Position numbers and translations under genes: made by a program. The notes below the pieces were generated by a model. It saw only the letters and a list, made by a program, of their open reading frames with translations. It searched no databases and was not told the origin of the DNA. Below are positions 36,454-47,989 of a stretch of DNA of 64,000 bases, piece by piece. The stretch spans positions 1,498,001-1,562,000 of the forward strand of contig CM034144.1 in NCBI GenBank assembly GCA_019914995.1. The letters are read 5' to 3'. Source of the stretch: Acanthochlamys bracteata. Lineage: Eukaryota; Streptophyta; Magnoliopsida; Pandanales; Velloziaceae. Within the stretch, counting starts at the first letter, position 1. Every line of letters starts with the position of its first letter.

Positions 36454-37287
36454 ATGGCAACTATTCCGGCGAGCTCATCTTCTTCTTCATCTGCAATTGT
36501 TGGTGCTCAATTTGTTGTTCCTCATGAAATCGATCTCATCTTCACCAAAAAAGCTATTGGTGCGAAGAAGAAAAAGCGCCTCGCGGTCGTTGATCTCAAC
36601 GGAAATCTTATTTTCCACGTTGACAAGAAGAAGAAGTGGGTCTTGAAGGACGCTGCAGATAATGCTCTTGTTACTTGGAAAGAGAAGGTACACTTGCTTC
36701 TAATTGTTTTTAAACATTTCATCTATTGCTGATTAAGCTTTTCCTCTTATGATATTTATTTTTTTTGACGAATACCAGAATTGGAGTCTTCATGATAGAA
36801 GAGAAGTATATGCAGGAGACGGCAAGAACAAAAAAGATTTGCTCTTCAGTGTTAAGCGGAGCACTTATTTTCAGTTCCACATAGCACTGGATGTGTACAT
36901 TGCAGCCAATGTCAAGGAAGAGCTATGTGACTACAAGATTAAAGGCAAGTGGGGCAAAAAATCATACATTTTGTACAAGGGTACTGATACTTCAGTCGAG
37001 CTAGCACGCGTAAGTTAAACAGATGACGTTAAAAGCTTTACCAATTTGCATTATTTTTATTACTAACGTAATTATGATACCGGTGAGTTCAGATGTACAA
37101 GAAACAAAAGGGCAAAAACATGTTGCCTCTTGGAAAGCATGATTTTGGTGTCGCCATAAGTCCCAATACAGACTACGCATTTGTAGCTACCCTGATATAT
37201 ATTTTGAGAGAGCTGCATGAACAAGAAGAAGTGGAATTGATTGAAGCCGTAGCTGATATTGCCGTCAACGTGGTTACTTCGACTTGA
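36454..37287 (+). CDS. LOR: LURP-one-related (LOR/DUF567) protein, intact copy, three exons
   Basis: Exons 36454-36687, 36779-37009 and 37093-37287 join in frame (GT/AG) to 219 residues, the usual family length. The protein shows the LOR beta-barrel pattern, a Tubby-C-like fold: VPHEIDLIFTKKAIG, VVDLNGNLIFHVDKKKKWVLKD, NWSLHDRREVYAGDG, FQFHIALDVYIAANV, SYILYKGTDTSVELA and HDFGVAISPNTDYAFVATLI. LURP-one proteins are linked to pathogen response in Arabidopsis; the function of most members, including this one, is unknown. A TATA box lies about 35 bases before the start codon. Its 3' half, from exon 2 onward, is duplicated 4998 bases downstream. This is the only intact LOR copy here. Confidence 0.93.
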
Positions 37288-37577
37288 AACGGGTAACTCT
37301 TGTACAAGAAATGAAAAAAATTGTTGCATATGGGAACAAGTTGTAGCCATTAGCGAAGAAATCCTTTGTAAATTGACCTGGACTTGTGTCCATCTCGTTA
37401 TAAGTGCCCGCATAAGTATCTGCTATGCAATTCCTTTAATACTACTTCAAATACTTAATTAAGGGCTGATTTCGTTGCGGGTTTGAGATTCATTACTTCT
37501 ATATATCTTGTATTTAGAACGATGGCATTTTGCGGTGTGTTTTTTGTGATTGGTTTTTCTTCGGCGTAATTTTCTCC

Positions 37578-37751
37578 ATGGAATCCATGAAATACCATAT
37601 TCTGCAGTTGCAGTCATTGGTCCATGGTACGTTGCTTCGACAAATTAACATCGATGTCGTCTTCACGGAGCAAATGCTGGATATGAACAAACACACCGCC
37701 GCCACCGTTGACCTTGCCGGAAAGTTTTTCTTGACGGACAAAATTTTGTGA
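37578..37751 (+). pseudogene. Diverged LOR-like first-exon relic (unit A)
   Basis: A 57-residue frame contains INIDVVFTEQM and AATVDLAGKFFLTDK. These align with EIDLIFTKKAI and LAVVDLNGNLIFHVDK of the intact LOR gene, in the same order and spacing. No exon 2 or 3 follows. It is a fragment of another LOR paralogue, or a very small truncated gene. A second copy is at 42576-42749. Confidence 0.5.
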
Positions 37752-37913
37752 CTACAAAATGATAGCATATTACCACAAAGAATCATGCACAGAGTTTACG
37801 AACAACAATGGTGATCCTTACAAATTGTTTCTAAACAAAAGCGCGAACAATGCATGATCATATGCTTTTTAGCTGTATTTTCACATTTTCAGAACACAAC
37901 AAGCGACCGAAAT

Positions 37914-40590
37914 TGTAACAGCTTGAATTATGGTGGGCTAAATTAAACCATACTTGGAGATAAAGGCCCTAACATGCAATATATATTTTTTTTTTTTCTG
38001 TTATCTTCTCCTTCTTACCTCTCTTCCACCCGACAGCCATAGCTCCTCCTCACCAGCTCCTCCTTGCGTCCGATCAGCCCCGTCCGACGATAATTTTTCT
38101 TCTTTTTCACTCCGGCGTGCATCTCCTCACCCTCTTCGTCGTCTTTCTACCTCAATTTCACTAATTTAGCTTTAATCACCGCCGAACAAAAACCCTAGCT
38201 TGGTCGTCCGTCGATCGCCGCCGTTTCTTCGTCGCCGACTTGCTATAATCCTTCCCTCGACTGGTATGGACTTTCTCTTCCTTCAATTTCAGTAAATTTT
38301 GTCTCCGGCGTGTAAATGCTTGTAAAATCGGATCGGCGTTCAATCGACCGATTTTGGCCACCGGAGGCTAGTTTGGCTTTGCCGTTTCTTCTGTTGAGCC
38401 TTGCTATCCTTGAGGAATCTTCTGCCATTGATTTTTCCTCTGGCCGGAACCCTCGCCGAAATCCGGCGAGCCGGCGGGCTCCAGGGCCGAGGTGATCTAT
38501 TGATCGAGAATCGACTAAGTCCGTCGTTGCAATTCGACATCGGTTGGATTCGGATCGCCTTTGATTCAGTAAGCTTTTTAGTCTGCTAGTTTTAGCAATT
38601 GTAAATAGTTAAGGCTTATAGGTTGGTTTTCGTTTATTTTGAGTTTGTGTTAAATCTTATTTGATTATGCGTTAGGATTGAGAGTGGAGTTAAACCTAGT
38701 ATTGCTGCGTGGTGATAGCTTATGGATTTAGATGATTGCGTGGACCTCAGGTGAGGGTTACCGTGCCTTTCTTTTCTTCTAGCGATATCGTTAGGCCTTT
38801 CGGCACAAGTAACATCCACTTGGAACCTCGGCATACCTTGCCACTTTCTATGTATTGATTATATCTCTCATGCTATGTTGTATATCTTGTGTGAAGCATG
38901 CTTGTATAAGAGACGAACTAACTTAGAAAGTATGTCGCATTTAATGGCTTAGTTCGTTAAAGAATCAATGGTAGGAACTACTAGGCATGCTTTAGGAGTT
39001 TTGCATTAATTGTATAATTTTAGTTGTAAATCATGCTTATATAACATCACATGTATAATTATAATAGCATGCTAGCATTTCATGAACCTAGGTGGCATGA
39101 TTATAGAATATGTTTGACGTACACATTACTACTTACATTTCAAACAACGCATAAGTACAATTATGATAGAATTTGAATGCATTGGGCATATCATATTCGC
39201 TGTGTGAAAGCCTATCATATTGCATCTACTTGTTAAGGACTGTATTGGTATGGGACAATGCAGAACCTGACAAGTATTGCCCTAACCTATATTATGGATG
39301 CTTGCATGTATGCTCGGTCCCAGGACATACTAGGCAGCGAGATATATAGATAGCCGGTGAATCCCAGGACATACCGGGCACCGAGCTATGAGATGTAGGT
39401 TTTCGGTGGGTCCTAGAACATACTGGGCACCGAAATATATGGATAGCCGATAGGTCCCATGATATATTGAGCATCGAGCTACAAGATATACATAACCGGT
39501 GAGGTCCTGAATATCTTGCACCGAGCTTGTTTGATCTTGATATATATAAATGTATTATATATGTATGCTTGTTTGATATGTATAGTGATGTGATGCGAGT
39601 TGGAGATGTGATCTCACTCGATCACTTAAGCTATATTGCCGCTTCTGATGCATTGCATGCATTATTCTCATATGCTTGCTGGTGTGGATATAATATATAT
39701 ATGTATTATGACCTTGAAATGAGTGCATGGGTTTGATGACATACATAAAGATGTATATGATCTTGAGAATAGTATATAGTCGATTTTCTAACATAAACAT
39801 ATGTCAACATCCATTGAGTCATTAACTGCATGTGCATAACTATGTAACATAAGAATAGAAAATATATCTGCATAGCATAATTACTTCATAAAAGGAATGG
39901 ATTGCTGTGTGTTGCATCTGATTCTTATCGTATTCTTTCTACTAAGGACTGAGTCGGTATGGGACGATTCAGGACTTGGTAGGAATGATCTTAATCAATC
40001 TTTGCATTTTTGTACATATAGAAATATAGAAATCAAATATTAGGAAATGCATTAGAAAATCTAAAACGGTGCATCTGTTTTTCACTTCACTGAGACTGGG
40101 CTCACCCTCTTTCTTTTATTTGTCCTCTTCCAGTCTTTACAGGATTTTATTTAAATTTAGTGGGCTCCGTAGCCGCGGATTGAAGACAAGTCATGGGTAT
40201 GTTAGTCATTTCATATTTTATTTAGTTGGCTCTGTAACACTCGAGGGATTGTTTTGTTCTTATTATTATTTTTGTAAATTATCGGCTTGGTGTTCGATTG
40301 TTGATTTATTTATTTTCTCCTTTTTTTGTTGAGATTATTACCACAGGTAGCGGTTGTATAAGTTATTAAGTCTTTTGCGTGTTTTATTGTCTTAATGTAG
40401 TTTGGTGATTTTAATTTATTTTAATTAGGTTTTCTTTTGATTTTTCAAGGAAGGTTTTACCGAAAATTTTTGAGAACTTCTACACGTATTGTTTTGAAGT
40501 CAATTCTTATAGGCTTATTGGGCTGGACTTTGCTTGAGCTTTGCTTGGGCTTGGTTTAGTCCAATGCCGGTCTTGGGTTGGGTCGTGACA
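37914..40590 (+). mobile_element. Solo LTR of a Tekay/Del-type Gypsy element (unit A), TSD GAAAT
   Basis: Starts TGTAACAGCTTG and ends GGGTCGTGACA. It is flanked by GAAAT on both sides (37909-37913 and 40591-40595). The structure matches the LTR at 59028-61501, which follows a Tekay integrase: CT-rich leader region, GGTGAGGGTTACCGTGCC motif, GGTCCCAGGACATACTGGG repeats, ACTGAGTCGGTATGGGACGA, CTCACTGAGACTGGGCTCAC and the ending AGTCCAATGCCGGT. No internal region remains, so this is a solo LTR left by recombination. Its short open frames are not genes. Confidence 0.93.
39313..39533. repeat. Minisatellite inside the Tekay LTR (unit A)
   Basis: About five units of roughly 43-48 bp built on GGTCCCAGGACATACTGGGC followed by ACCGAG. 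The last unit has small losses compared with unit B (44311-44521). The same motif array occurs at 60434-60601 in the other LTR. Confidence 0.85.
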
Positions 40591-40595
40591 GAAAT

Positions 40596-41921
40596 GTTCT
40601 CAAGATTCCATCATCACATACAAAAAACTGAATGCTCTTGTATCCGGAACCAATATCCAAGCTCCTCGAGTTCCCTATATGTTTGCTTTTATTTGGGAGC
40701 AGTGTCGGGATCATGAGCTAATTTGATATTTATGCTGCAGCAGAAACATGTAAAATGCATGGACCTCATAAAATTCCAAGTCCAACCTAAAAGCATAGAT
40801 CCAAACTTTTTACAGCAATAGAGTTTGCCCTATTCTTAGAAGACCACACTAGTAGATGTGTTGAGAGGAAATGACTGGATGTTAAGTCCAGGAAAGTGAA
40901 GCATTTAAGGAGATAATTTAAACATTATGCAAATTAAAGCTTTTGACAAATGCTTGATCTTGGTTGTCAGCTGCATCAACTGCAATATAAAACATGAAAG
41001 GGTGCAGGATCAATTTTAACATAATACAAAATAAATACATCTATTCATGTGAAATAAAGTTGCCATTCATGTGAATCACATCAAAGCAAAATAGCTAGAC
41101 CAAGGCATTGGATATTCACCACCAACCACAACCAGGGTTCATCCAAAAGACTGATTTGATCCATATTTTGAAAATACAAAGTATTCTATACTTATCTGTC
41201 AAGGTTGAAATCCCAGAACTTGGTCCCTAAACTTGGGGTGACTGTCCACTTTTGGTCCTCCGCCTTTCAAAAGTTTTAATAAAATTTGAGATTGGGTTCA
41301 CTCTAGTACTGATCCTGAGGAGGTTGACGAACGGATGCTAGGTTGATTGTGCAATCATTTGGACAATCTTAGTTTTATCACTTGATAAATTAAGTTTTCA
41401 GGAAGCTATAACCAAGTAGAATTAGAGAGCTGTACATAAAACTAAAATTTATAGCTAGAAGTAACCAATTAACCTTAGAAACTTACAGAAAATGTAAAAT
41501 CCTATATAAAGTTTATGTTTAAGTATAGCATTCATGATTGCAAAAACTAGTCGCTTAAGAATGACTGAATGAAATTAAAGCTGCGAAAGTTGAAACAAAA
41601 GACCACATGACTGAAGCTCAAACAGACTACTGAAACTACAGGTGTAGGAGTAAACTTCGAAAGAACAAGAATTCAACCCAAAATTTTTCCCAAGAAACAC
41701 TTCACAAATAAACTCTGGATACCACAATGCTGTACCAAATCAGGATAAAGTACTAGGATTACATCGACAGCCGCTTACAAAAAATAATGTCAAATTCTCT
41801 GAGTAATTGATATGGGTCAGAATAGGACAAAATAATTTTTATCTCAATACGAACCCACCGTCCGTTTGGCAGTGTGTTTGGAAATGCTTTCATTCCAACT
41901 TTTCGTATTGTATTGTTTAAT
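40596..41921. other. Unassigned DNA in duplication unit A
   Basis: No gene is recognised. A segment near 41217-41275 (TTGGTCCCTAAACTTGGGG, then TTTTGGTCCT) resembles ends of common plant MITEs. The last 60 bases are the left end of the MITE-like element seen whole at about 46858-47107. Confidence 0.4.
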
Positions 41922-42285
41922 TATGTGACTACAAGATTAAAGGCAAGTGGGGCAAAAAATCATACATTTTGTACAAGGGTACTGATACTTCAGTCGAGCT
42001 AGCACGCGTAAGTTAAACAGATGACGTTAAAAGCTTTACCAATTTGCATTATTTTTATTACTAACGTAATTATGATACCGGTGAGTTCAGATGTACAAGA
42101 AACAAAAGGGCAAAAACATGTTGCCTCTTGGAAAGCATGATTTTGGTGTCGCCATAAGTCCCAATACAGACTACGCATTTGTAGCTACCCTGATATATAT
42201 TTTGAGAGAGCTGCATGAACAAGAAGAAGTGGAATTGATTGAAGCCGTAGCTGATATTGCCGTCAACGTGGTTACTTCGACTTGA
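41922..42285 (+). pseudogene. LOR: LOR 3' fragment (truncated duplicate)
   Basis: Partial exon 2 (41922-42007) and complete exon 3 (42091-42285), sequence-identical to the intact gene by eye. No promoter, start codon or exon 1 is present, so it cannot make LOR protein. Confidence 0.95.
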
Positions 42286-42575
42286 AACGGGTAACTCTTG
42301 TACAAGAAATGAAAAAAATTGTTGCATATGGGAACAAGTTGTAGCCATTAGCGAAGAAATCCTTTGTAAATTGACCTGGACTTGTGTCCATCTCGTTATA
42401 AGTGCCCGCATAAGTATCTGCTATGCAATTCCTTTAATACTACTTCAAATACTTAATTAAGGGCTGATTTCGTTGCGGGTTTGAGATTCATTACTTCTAT
42501 ATATCTTGTATTTAGAACGATGGCATTTTGCGGTGTGTTTTTTGTGATTGGTTTTTCTTCGGCGTAATTTTCTCC

Positions 42576-42749
42576 ATGGAATCCATGAAATACCATATTC
42601 TGCAGTTGCAGTCATTGGTCCATGGTACGTTGCTTCGACAAATTAACATCGATGTCGTCTTCACGGAGCAAATGCTGGATATGAACAAACACACCGCCGC
42701 CACCGTTGACCTTGCCGGAAAGTTTTTCTTGACGGACAAAATTTTGTGA
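42576..42749 (+). pseudogene. Diverged LOR-like first-exon relic (unit B)
   Basis: Duplicate of 37578-37751; same translation. Confidence 0.5.
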
Positions 42750-42911
42750 CTACAAAATGATAGCATATTACCACAAAGAATCATGCACAGAGTTTACGAA
42801 CAACAATGGTGATCCTTACAAATTGTTTCTAAACAAAAGCGCGAACAATGCATGATCATATGCTTTTTAGCTGTATTTTCACATTTTCAGAACACAACAA
42901 GCGACCGAAAT

Positions 42912-45586
42912 TGTAACAGCTTGAATTATGGTGGGCTAAATTAAACCATACTTGGAGATAAAGGCCCTAACATGCAATATATTTTTTTTTTTTTCTGTTA
43001 TCTTCTCCTTCTTACCTCTCTTCCACCCGACAGCCATAGCTCCTCCTCACCAGCTCCCTCCTTGCGTCCGATCAGTCCCGTCCGACGATAATTTTTCTTC
43101 TTTTTCACTCCGGCGTGCATCTCCTCACCCTCTTCGTCGTCTTTCTACCTCAATTTCACTAATTTAGCTTTAATCACCGCCGAACAAAAACCCTAGCTTG
43201 GTCGTCCGTCGATCGCCGCCGTTTCTTCGTCACCGACTTGCTATAATCCTTCCCTCGACTGGTATGGACTTTCTCTTCCTTCAATTTCAGTAAATTTTGT
43301 CTCCGGCGTGTAAATGCTTGTAAAATCGGATCGGCGTTCAATCGACCGATTTTGGCCACCGGAGGCTAGTTTGGCTTTGCCGTTTCTTCTGTTGAGCCTT
43401 GCTATCCTTGAGGAATCTTCTGCCATTGATTTTTCCTCTGGCCGGAACCCTCGCCGAAATCCGGCGAGCCGGCGGGCTCCAGGGCCGAGGTGATCTATTG
43501 ATCGAGAATCGACTAAGTCCGTCGTTGCAATTCGACATCGGTTGGATTCGGATCGCCTTTGATTCAGTAAGCTTTTTAGTCTGCTAGTTTTAGCAATTGT
43601 AAATAGTTAAGGCTTATAGGTTGGTTTTCGTTTATTTTGAGTTTGTGTTAAATCTTATTTGATTATGCGTTAGGATTGAGAGTGGAGTTAAACCTAATAT
43701 TGCTGCGTGGTGATAGCTTATGGATTTAGATGATTGCGTGGACCTCAGGTGAGGGTTACCGTGCCTTACTTTTCTTCTAGCGATATCGTTAGGCCTTTCG
43801 GCACAAGTAACATCCACTTGGAACCTCGGCATACCTTGCCACTTTCTATGTATTGATTATATCTCTCATGCTATGTTGTATATCTTGTGTGAAGCATGCT
43901 TGTATAAGAGACGAACTAACTTAGGTATGTCGCATTTAATGGCTTAGTTAGTTAAAGAATCAATGGTAGGAACTACTAGGCATGCTTTAGGAGTTTTGCA
44001 TTAATTGTATAATTTTAGTTGTAAATCATGCTTATATAACATCACATGTATAATTATAATAGCATGCTAGCATTTCATGAACCTAGGTGGCATGATTATA
44101 GAATATGTTTGACGTACACATTACTACTTACATTTCAAACAACGCATAAGTACAATTATGATAGAATTTGAATGCATTGGGCATATCATATTCGCTGTGT
44201 GAAAGCCTATCATATTGCATCTACTTGTTAAGGACTGTATTGGTATGGGACAATGCAGAACCTGACAAGTATTGCCCTAACCTATATTATGGATGCTTGC
44301 ATGTATGCTCGGTCCCAGGACATACTAGGCAGCGAGATATATAGATAGCCGGTGAATCCCAGGACATACCGGGCACCGAGCTATGAGATGTAGGTTTTCG
44401 GTGGGTCCTAGAACATACTGGGCACCGAAATATATGGATAGCCGATAGGTCCCATGATATATTGAGCATCGAGCTACAAGATATACATAACCGGTAGGTC
44501 CCAGAATATACTGGGCACCGAGCTTGTTTGATCTTGATATATATAAATGTATTATATATGTATGCTTGTTTGATATGTATAGTGACGTGATGCGAGTTGG
44601 AGATGTGATCTCACTCGATCACTTAAGCTATATTGCCGCTTCTGATGCATTGCATGCATTATTCTCATATGCTTGCTGGTGTGGATATAATATATATATG
44701 TATTATGACCTTGAAATGAGTGCATGGGTTTGATGACATACATAAAGATGTATATGATCTTGAGAATAGTATATAGTCGATTTTCTAACATAAACATATG
44801 TCAACATCCATTGAGTCATTAACTGCATGTGCATAACTATGTAACATAAGAATAGAAAATATATCTGCATAGCATAATTACTTCATAAAAGAAATGGATT
44901 GCTGTGTGTTGCATCTGATTCTTATCGTATTCTTTCTACTAAGGACTGAGTCGGTATGGGACGATTCAGGACTTGGTAGGAATGATCTTAATCAATCTTT
45001 GCATTTTTGTACATATAGAAATATAGAAATCAAATATTAGGAAATGCATTAGAAAATCTAAAACGGTGCATCTGTTTTTCACTTCACTGAGACTGGGCTC
45101 ACCCTCTTTCTTTTATTTGTCCTCTTCCAGTCTTTACAGGATTTTATTTAAATTTAGTGGGCTCCGTAGCCGCAGATTGAAGACAAGTCATGGGTATGTT
45201 AGTCATTTCATATTTTATTTAGTTGGCTCTGTAACACTCGAGGGATTGTTTTGTTCTTATTATTATTTTTGTAAATTATCTACTTGGTGTTGATTGTTGA
45301 TTTATTTATTTTCTCTTTTTTTTGTTGAGATTATTACCACAGGTAGCGGTTGTATAAGTTATTAAGTCTTTTGCGTGTTTTATTGTCTTAATGTAGTTTG
45401 GTGATTTTAATTTATTTTAATTAGGTTTTCTTTTGATTTTTCAAGGAAGGTTTTACCGAAAATTTTTGAGAACTTCTACACGTATTGTTTTGAAGTCAAT
45501 TCTTATAGGCTTATTGGGCTGGACTTTGCTTGAGCTTTGCTTGGGCTTGGTTTAGTCCAATGCCGGTCTTGGGTTGGGTCGTGACA
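42912..45586 (+). mobile_element. Solo Tekay LTR (unit B), TSD GAAAT
   Basis: Duplicate of 37914-40590, with the same GAAAT flanks (42907-42911 and 45587-45591). The solo LTR therefore existed before the 5-kb duplication. Confidence 0.93.
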
Positions 45587-45591
45587 GAAAT

Positions 45592-47384
45592 GTTCTCAAG
45601 ATTCCATCATCACATACAAAAAACTGAATGCTCTTGTATCCGGAACCAATATCCAAGCTCCTCGAGTTCCCCTATATGTTTGCTTTTATTGTGGAGCAGT
45701 GTCGGGATCATGAGCTAATTTGATATTTATGCTGCAGCAGAAACATGTAAAATGCATGGACCTCATAAAATTCCAAGTCCAACCTAAAAGCATAGATCCA
45801 AACTTTTTACAGCAATAGAGTTTGCCCTATTCTTAGAAGACCACACTAGTAGATGTGTTGAGAGGAAATGACTGGATGTTAAGTCCAGGAAAGTGAAGCA
45901 TTTAAGGAGATAATTTAAACATTATGCAAATTAAAGCTTTTGACAAATGCTTGATCTTGGTTGTCAGCTGCATCAACTGCAATATAAAACATGAAAGGGT
46001 GCAGGATCAATTTTAACATAATACAAAATAAATACATCTATTCATGTGAAATAAAGTTGCCATTCATGTGAATCACATCAAAGCAAAATAGCTAGACCAA
46101 GGCATTGGATATTCACCACCAACCACAACCAGGGTTCATCCAAAAGACTGATTTGATCCATATTTTGAAAATACAAAGTATTCTATACTTATCTGTCAAG
46201 GTTGAAATCCCAGAACTTGGTCCCTAAACTTGGGGTGACTGTCCACTTTTGGTCCTCCGCCTTTCAAAAGTTTTAATAAAATTTGAGATTGGGTTCACTC
46301 TAGTACTGATCCTGAGGAGGTTGACGAACGGATGCTAGGTTGATTGTGCAATCATTTGGACAATCTTAGTTTTATCACTTGATAAATTAAGTTTTCAGGA
46401 AGCTATAACCAAGTAGAATTAGAGAGCTGTACATAAAACTAAAATTTATAGCTAGAAGTAACCAATTAACCTTAGAAACTTACAGAAAATGTAAAATCCT
46501 ATATAAAGTTTATGTTTAAGTATAGCATTCATGATTGCAAAAACTAGTCGCTTAAGAATGACTGAATGAAATTAAAGCTGCGAAAGTTGAAACAAAAGAC
46601 CACATGACTGAAGCTCAAACAGACTACTGAAACTACAGGTGTAGGAGTAAACTTCGAAAGAACAAGAATTCAACCCAAAATTTTTCCCAAGAAACACTTC
46701 ACAAATAAACTCTGGATACCACAATGCTGTACCAAATCAGGATAAAGTACTAGGATTACATCGACAGCCGCTTACAAAAAATAATGTCAAATTCTCTGAG
46801 TAATTGATATGGGTCAGAATAGGACAAAATAATTTTTATCTCAATACGAACCCACCGTCCGTTTGGCAGTGTGTTTGGAAATGCTTTCATTCCAACTTTT
46901 CGTATTGTATTGTTTAATAAATTTTTTATAGTTTTATAAAATTTATTAAAATATTAAACAATACTAAAATTGTATATCATAAAATTTTATAATTATTTAT
47001 TTGTATTACTTTTTTAAAATAAAAAATAAAAATCATTTCTTAAAATATCTTCAAAATATTTTTTATTTAATGAAAATTTTATTTTATAAAAACTTTCAAA
47101 CGTCCCGTAAGTACAGCAAAGTTTAGAAATTCTTTTAGTTACTTCTGCGTTATTTATTTACTGATTTTTTTTCAACTTTTGTTTTTTTCTTTTTCTTCTT
47201 TTACCGAATATTTATAAAAAACACACACAACGATTTGACCTATACATTTAATAATCAATATTAGATATTAAAAAATTTGTTAAACACGTAACTGTTTGCT
47301 TATCAGTTGATGAGGTTTGATGATGCGAATGTGTACATATTTGTATGAGCGTGGCAATGGATGATAGTTTTGCTTTGGGTTGAA
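45592..47384. other. Unit B tail, MITE-like element, and flank before LOR copy 2
   Basis: 45592-46857 repeats the unassigned DNA of 40596-41860. About 46858-47107 looks like a MITE: CCGTCCGTTTGGCAGTG at the left and, reversed, CGGGACGTTTGAAAGTT at the right, with an AT-rich middle. The duplication breakpoint falls inside it. The rest is AT-rich with no gene. Confidence 0.5.
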
Positions 47385-47559
47385 AAATATCAGAACCAGA
47401 GACGACGTGATCAACAAAATCACTTTAGTCAATACAATAATCTTTGCAGCAACTGTCTTGCGTGCACTTGCATAAAAATATCTGCACAAAATGTTAAAAT
47501 TCATCGATTGCTATATCTACGGAAGAAAAGAATACAAGTTCGCTCTAGTTAAAAAATGG
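47385..47559 (+). promoter_or_regulatory. Upstream region of LOR copy 2, cut off from its gene
   Basis: Matches 36296-36457 upstream of the intact LOR gene (CAGAGACG-TGATCAACAAAATCAC and AAAATATCTGCACAAAATGT-like blocks). It runs up to TTAAAAAATGG. The TATA box reads TATATCTA where the intact gene has TATATATA. The coding part resumes at 56674. Confidence 0.85.
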
Positions 47560-47980
47560 TGTTACGATTGCTACTCCAACAGAAGCAAGGAACATCAACA
47601 CAACTACATCCAAACACATCAACTTAGATTCCACTCAAGCTCCAATGATTACCGAGGCAAAAGCAGGCTTATTTCCCAAACGAAATCCAAAATACTTTCC
47701 ACGATCAACTCCCAGCTATGCTGCCCATGCTGAATGCCTCGAGCAGACGTAGTTTTAAATAGAACACTCTTTTTTGAGCCACCGCCATCACTTTATCTCT
47801 CATCTAAACAAGCTATACATGCTTGTAAGATATTCTGTGATTTTGTATCTTTTGTATATTAGCTATGTACTAGCTCGAGGGAATGAGGCAGGAAAAAAGA
47901 TAATTATTTTTTCTTTATTTATCTAGTTGTTTTTTATTTTTCTACTATGTTGCATTGCGATTCCTAGCTGAATCTTATCA
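47560..47980 (+). repeat. 5' LTR of the 9.1-kb Gypsy element
   Basis: Starts TGTTACGATTGC and ends CTTATCA. It is followed by TTGATATCATGAGCC, a worn tRNA-Met-type primer site. Confidence 0.93.
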
Positions 47981-47989
47981 ATTGATATC

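Larger units (their letters stand above)
36924..41921. repeat. Tandem duplication unit A (4998 bp)
   Basis: Starts within exon 2 of the LOR gene (TATGTGACTACAAG) and ends at TTGTTTAAT. The next unit begins at once with TATGTGAC. The unit contains the LOR 3' end, a LOR-like relic, a solo LTR and about 1.3 kb of unassigned DNA. The equivalent features of units A and B are 4996-4998 bases apart over the whole length. Confidence 0.97.
41922..46918. repeat. Tandem duplication unit B (4997 bp)
   Basis: Nearly identical to unit A. Differences are single bases and one- to few-base indels, for example in the poly-T near 42978 and the LTR minisatellite. It continues after TTGTTTAAT into AAATTTTTTATAG, which shows the original right flank. 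Confidence 0.97.

Noticed and set aside
39527..39736. Open frames inside the solo LTRs (also 39555-39800, 44524-44797, 40069-40332)
   Set aside because: They lie in LTR sequence, lack domains, and are repeated only because the whole unit is duplicated.
47491..47733. An 80-residue frame starting MLKFIDCYIYG
   Set aside because: It is a chimera that runs from LOR upstream DNA into the Gypsy LTR; no gene is expected.
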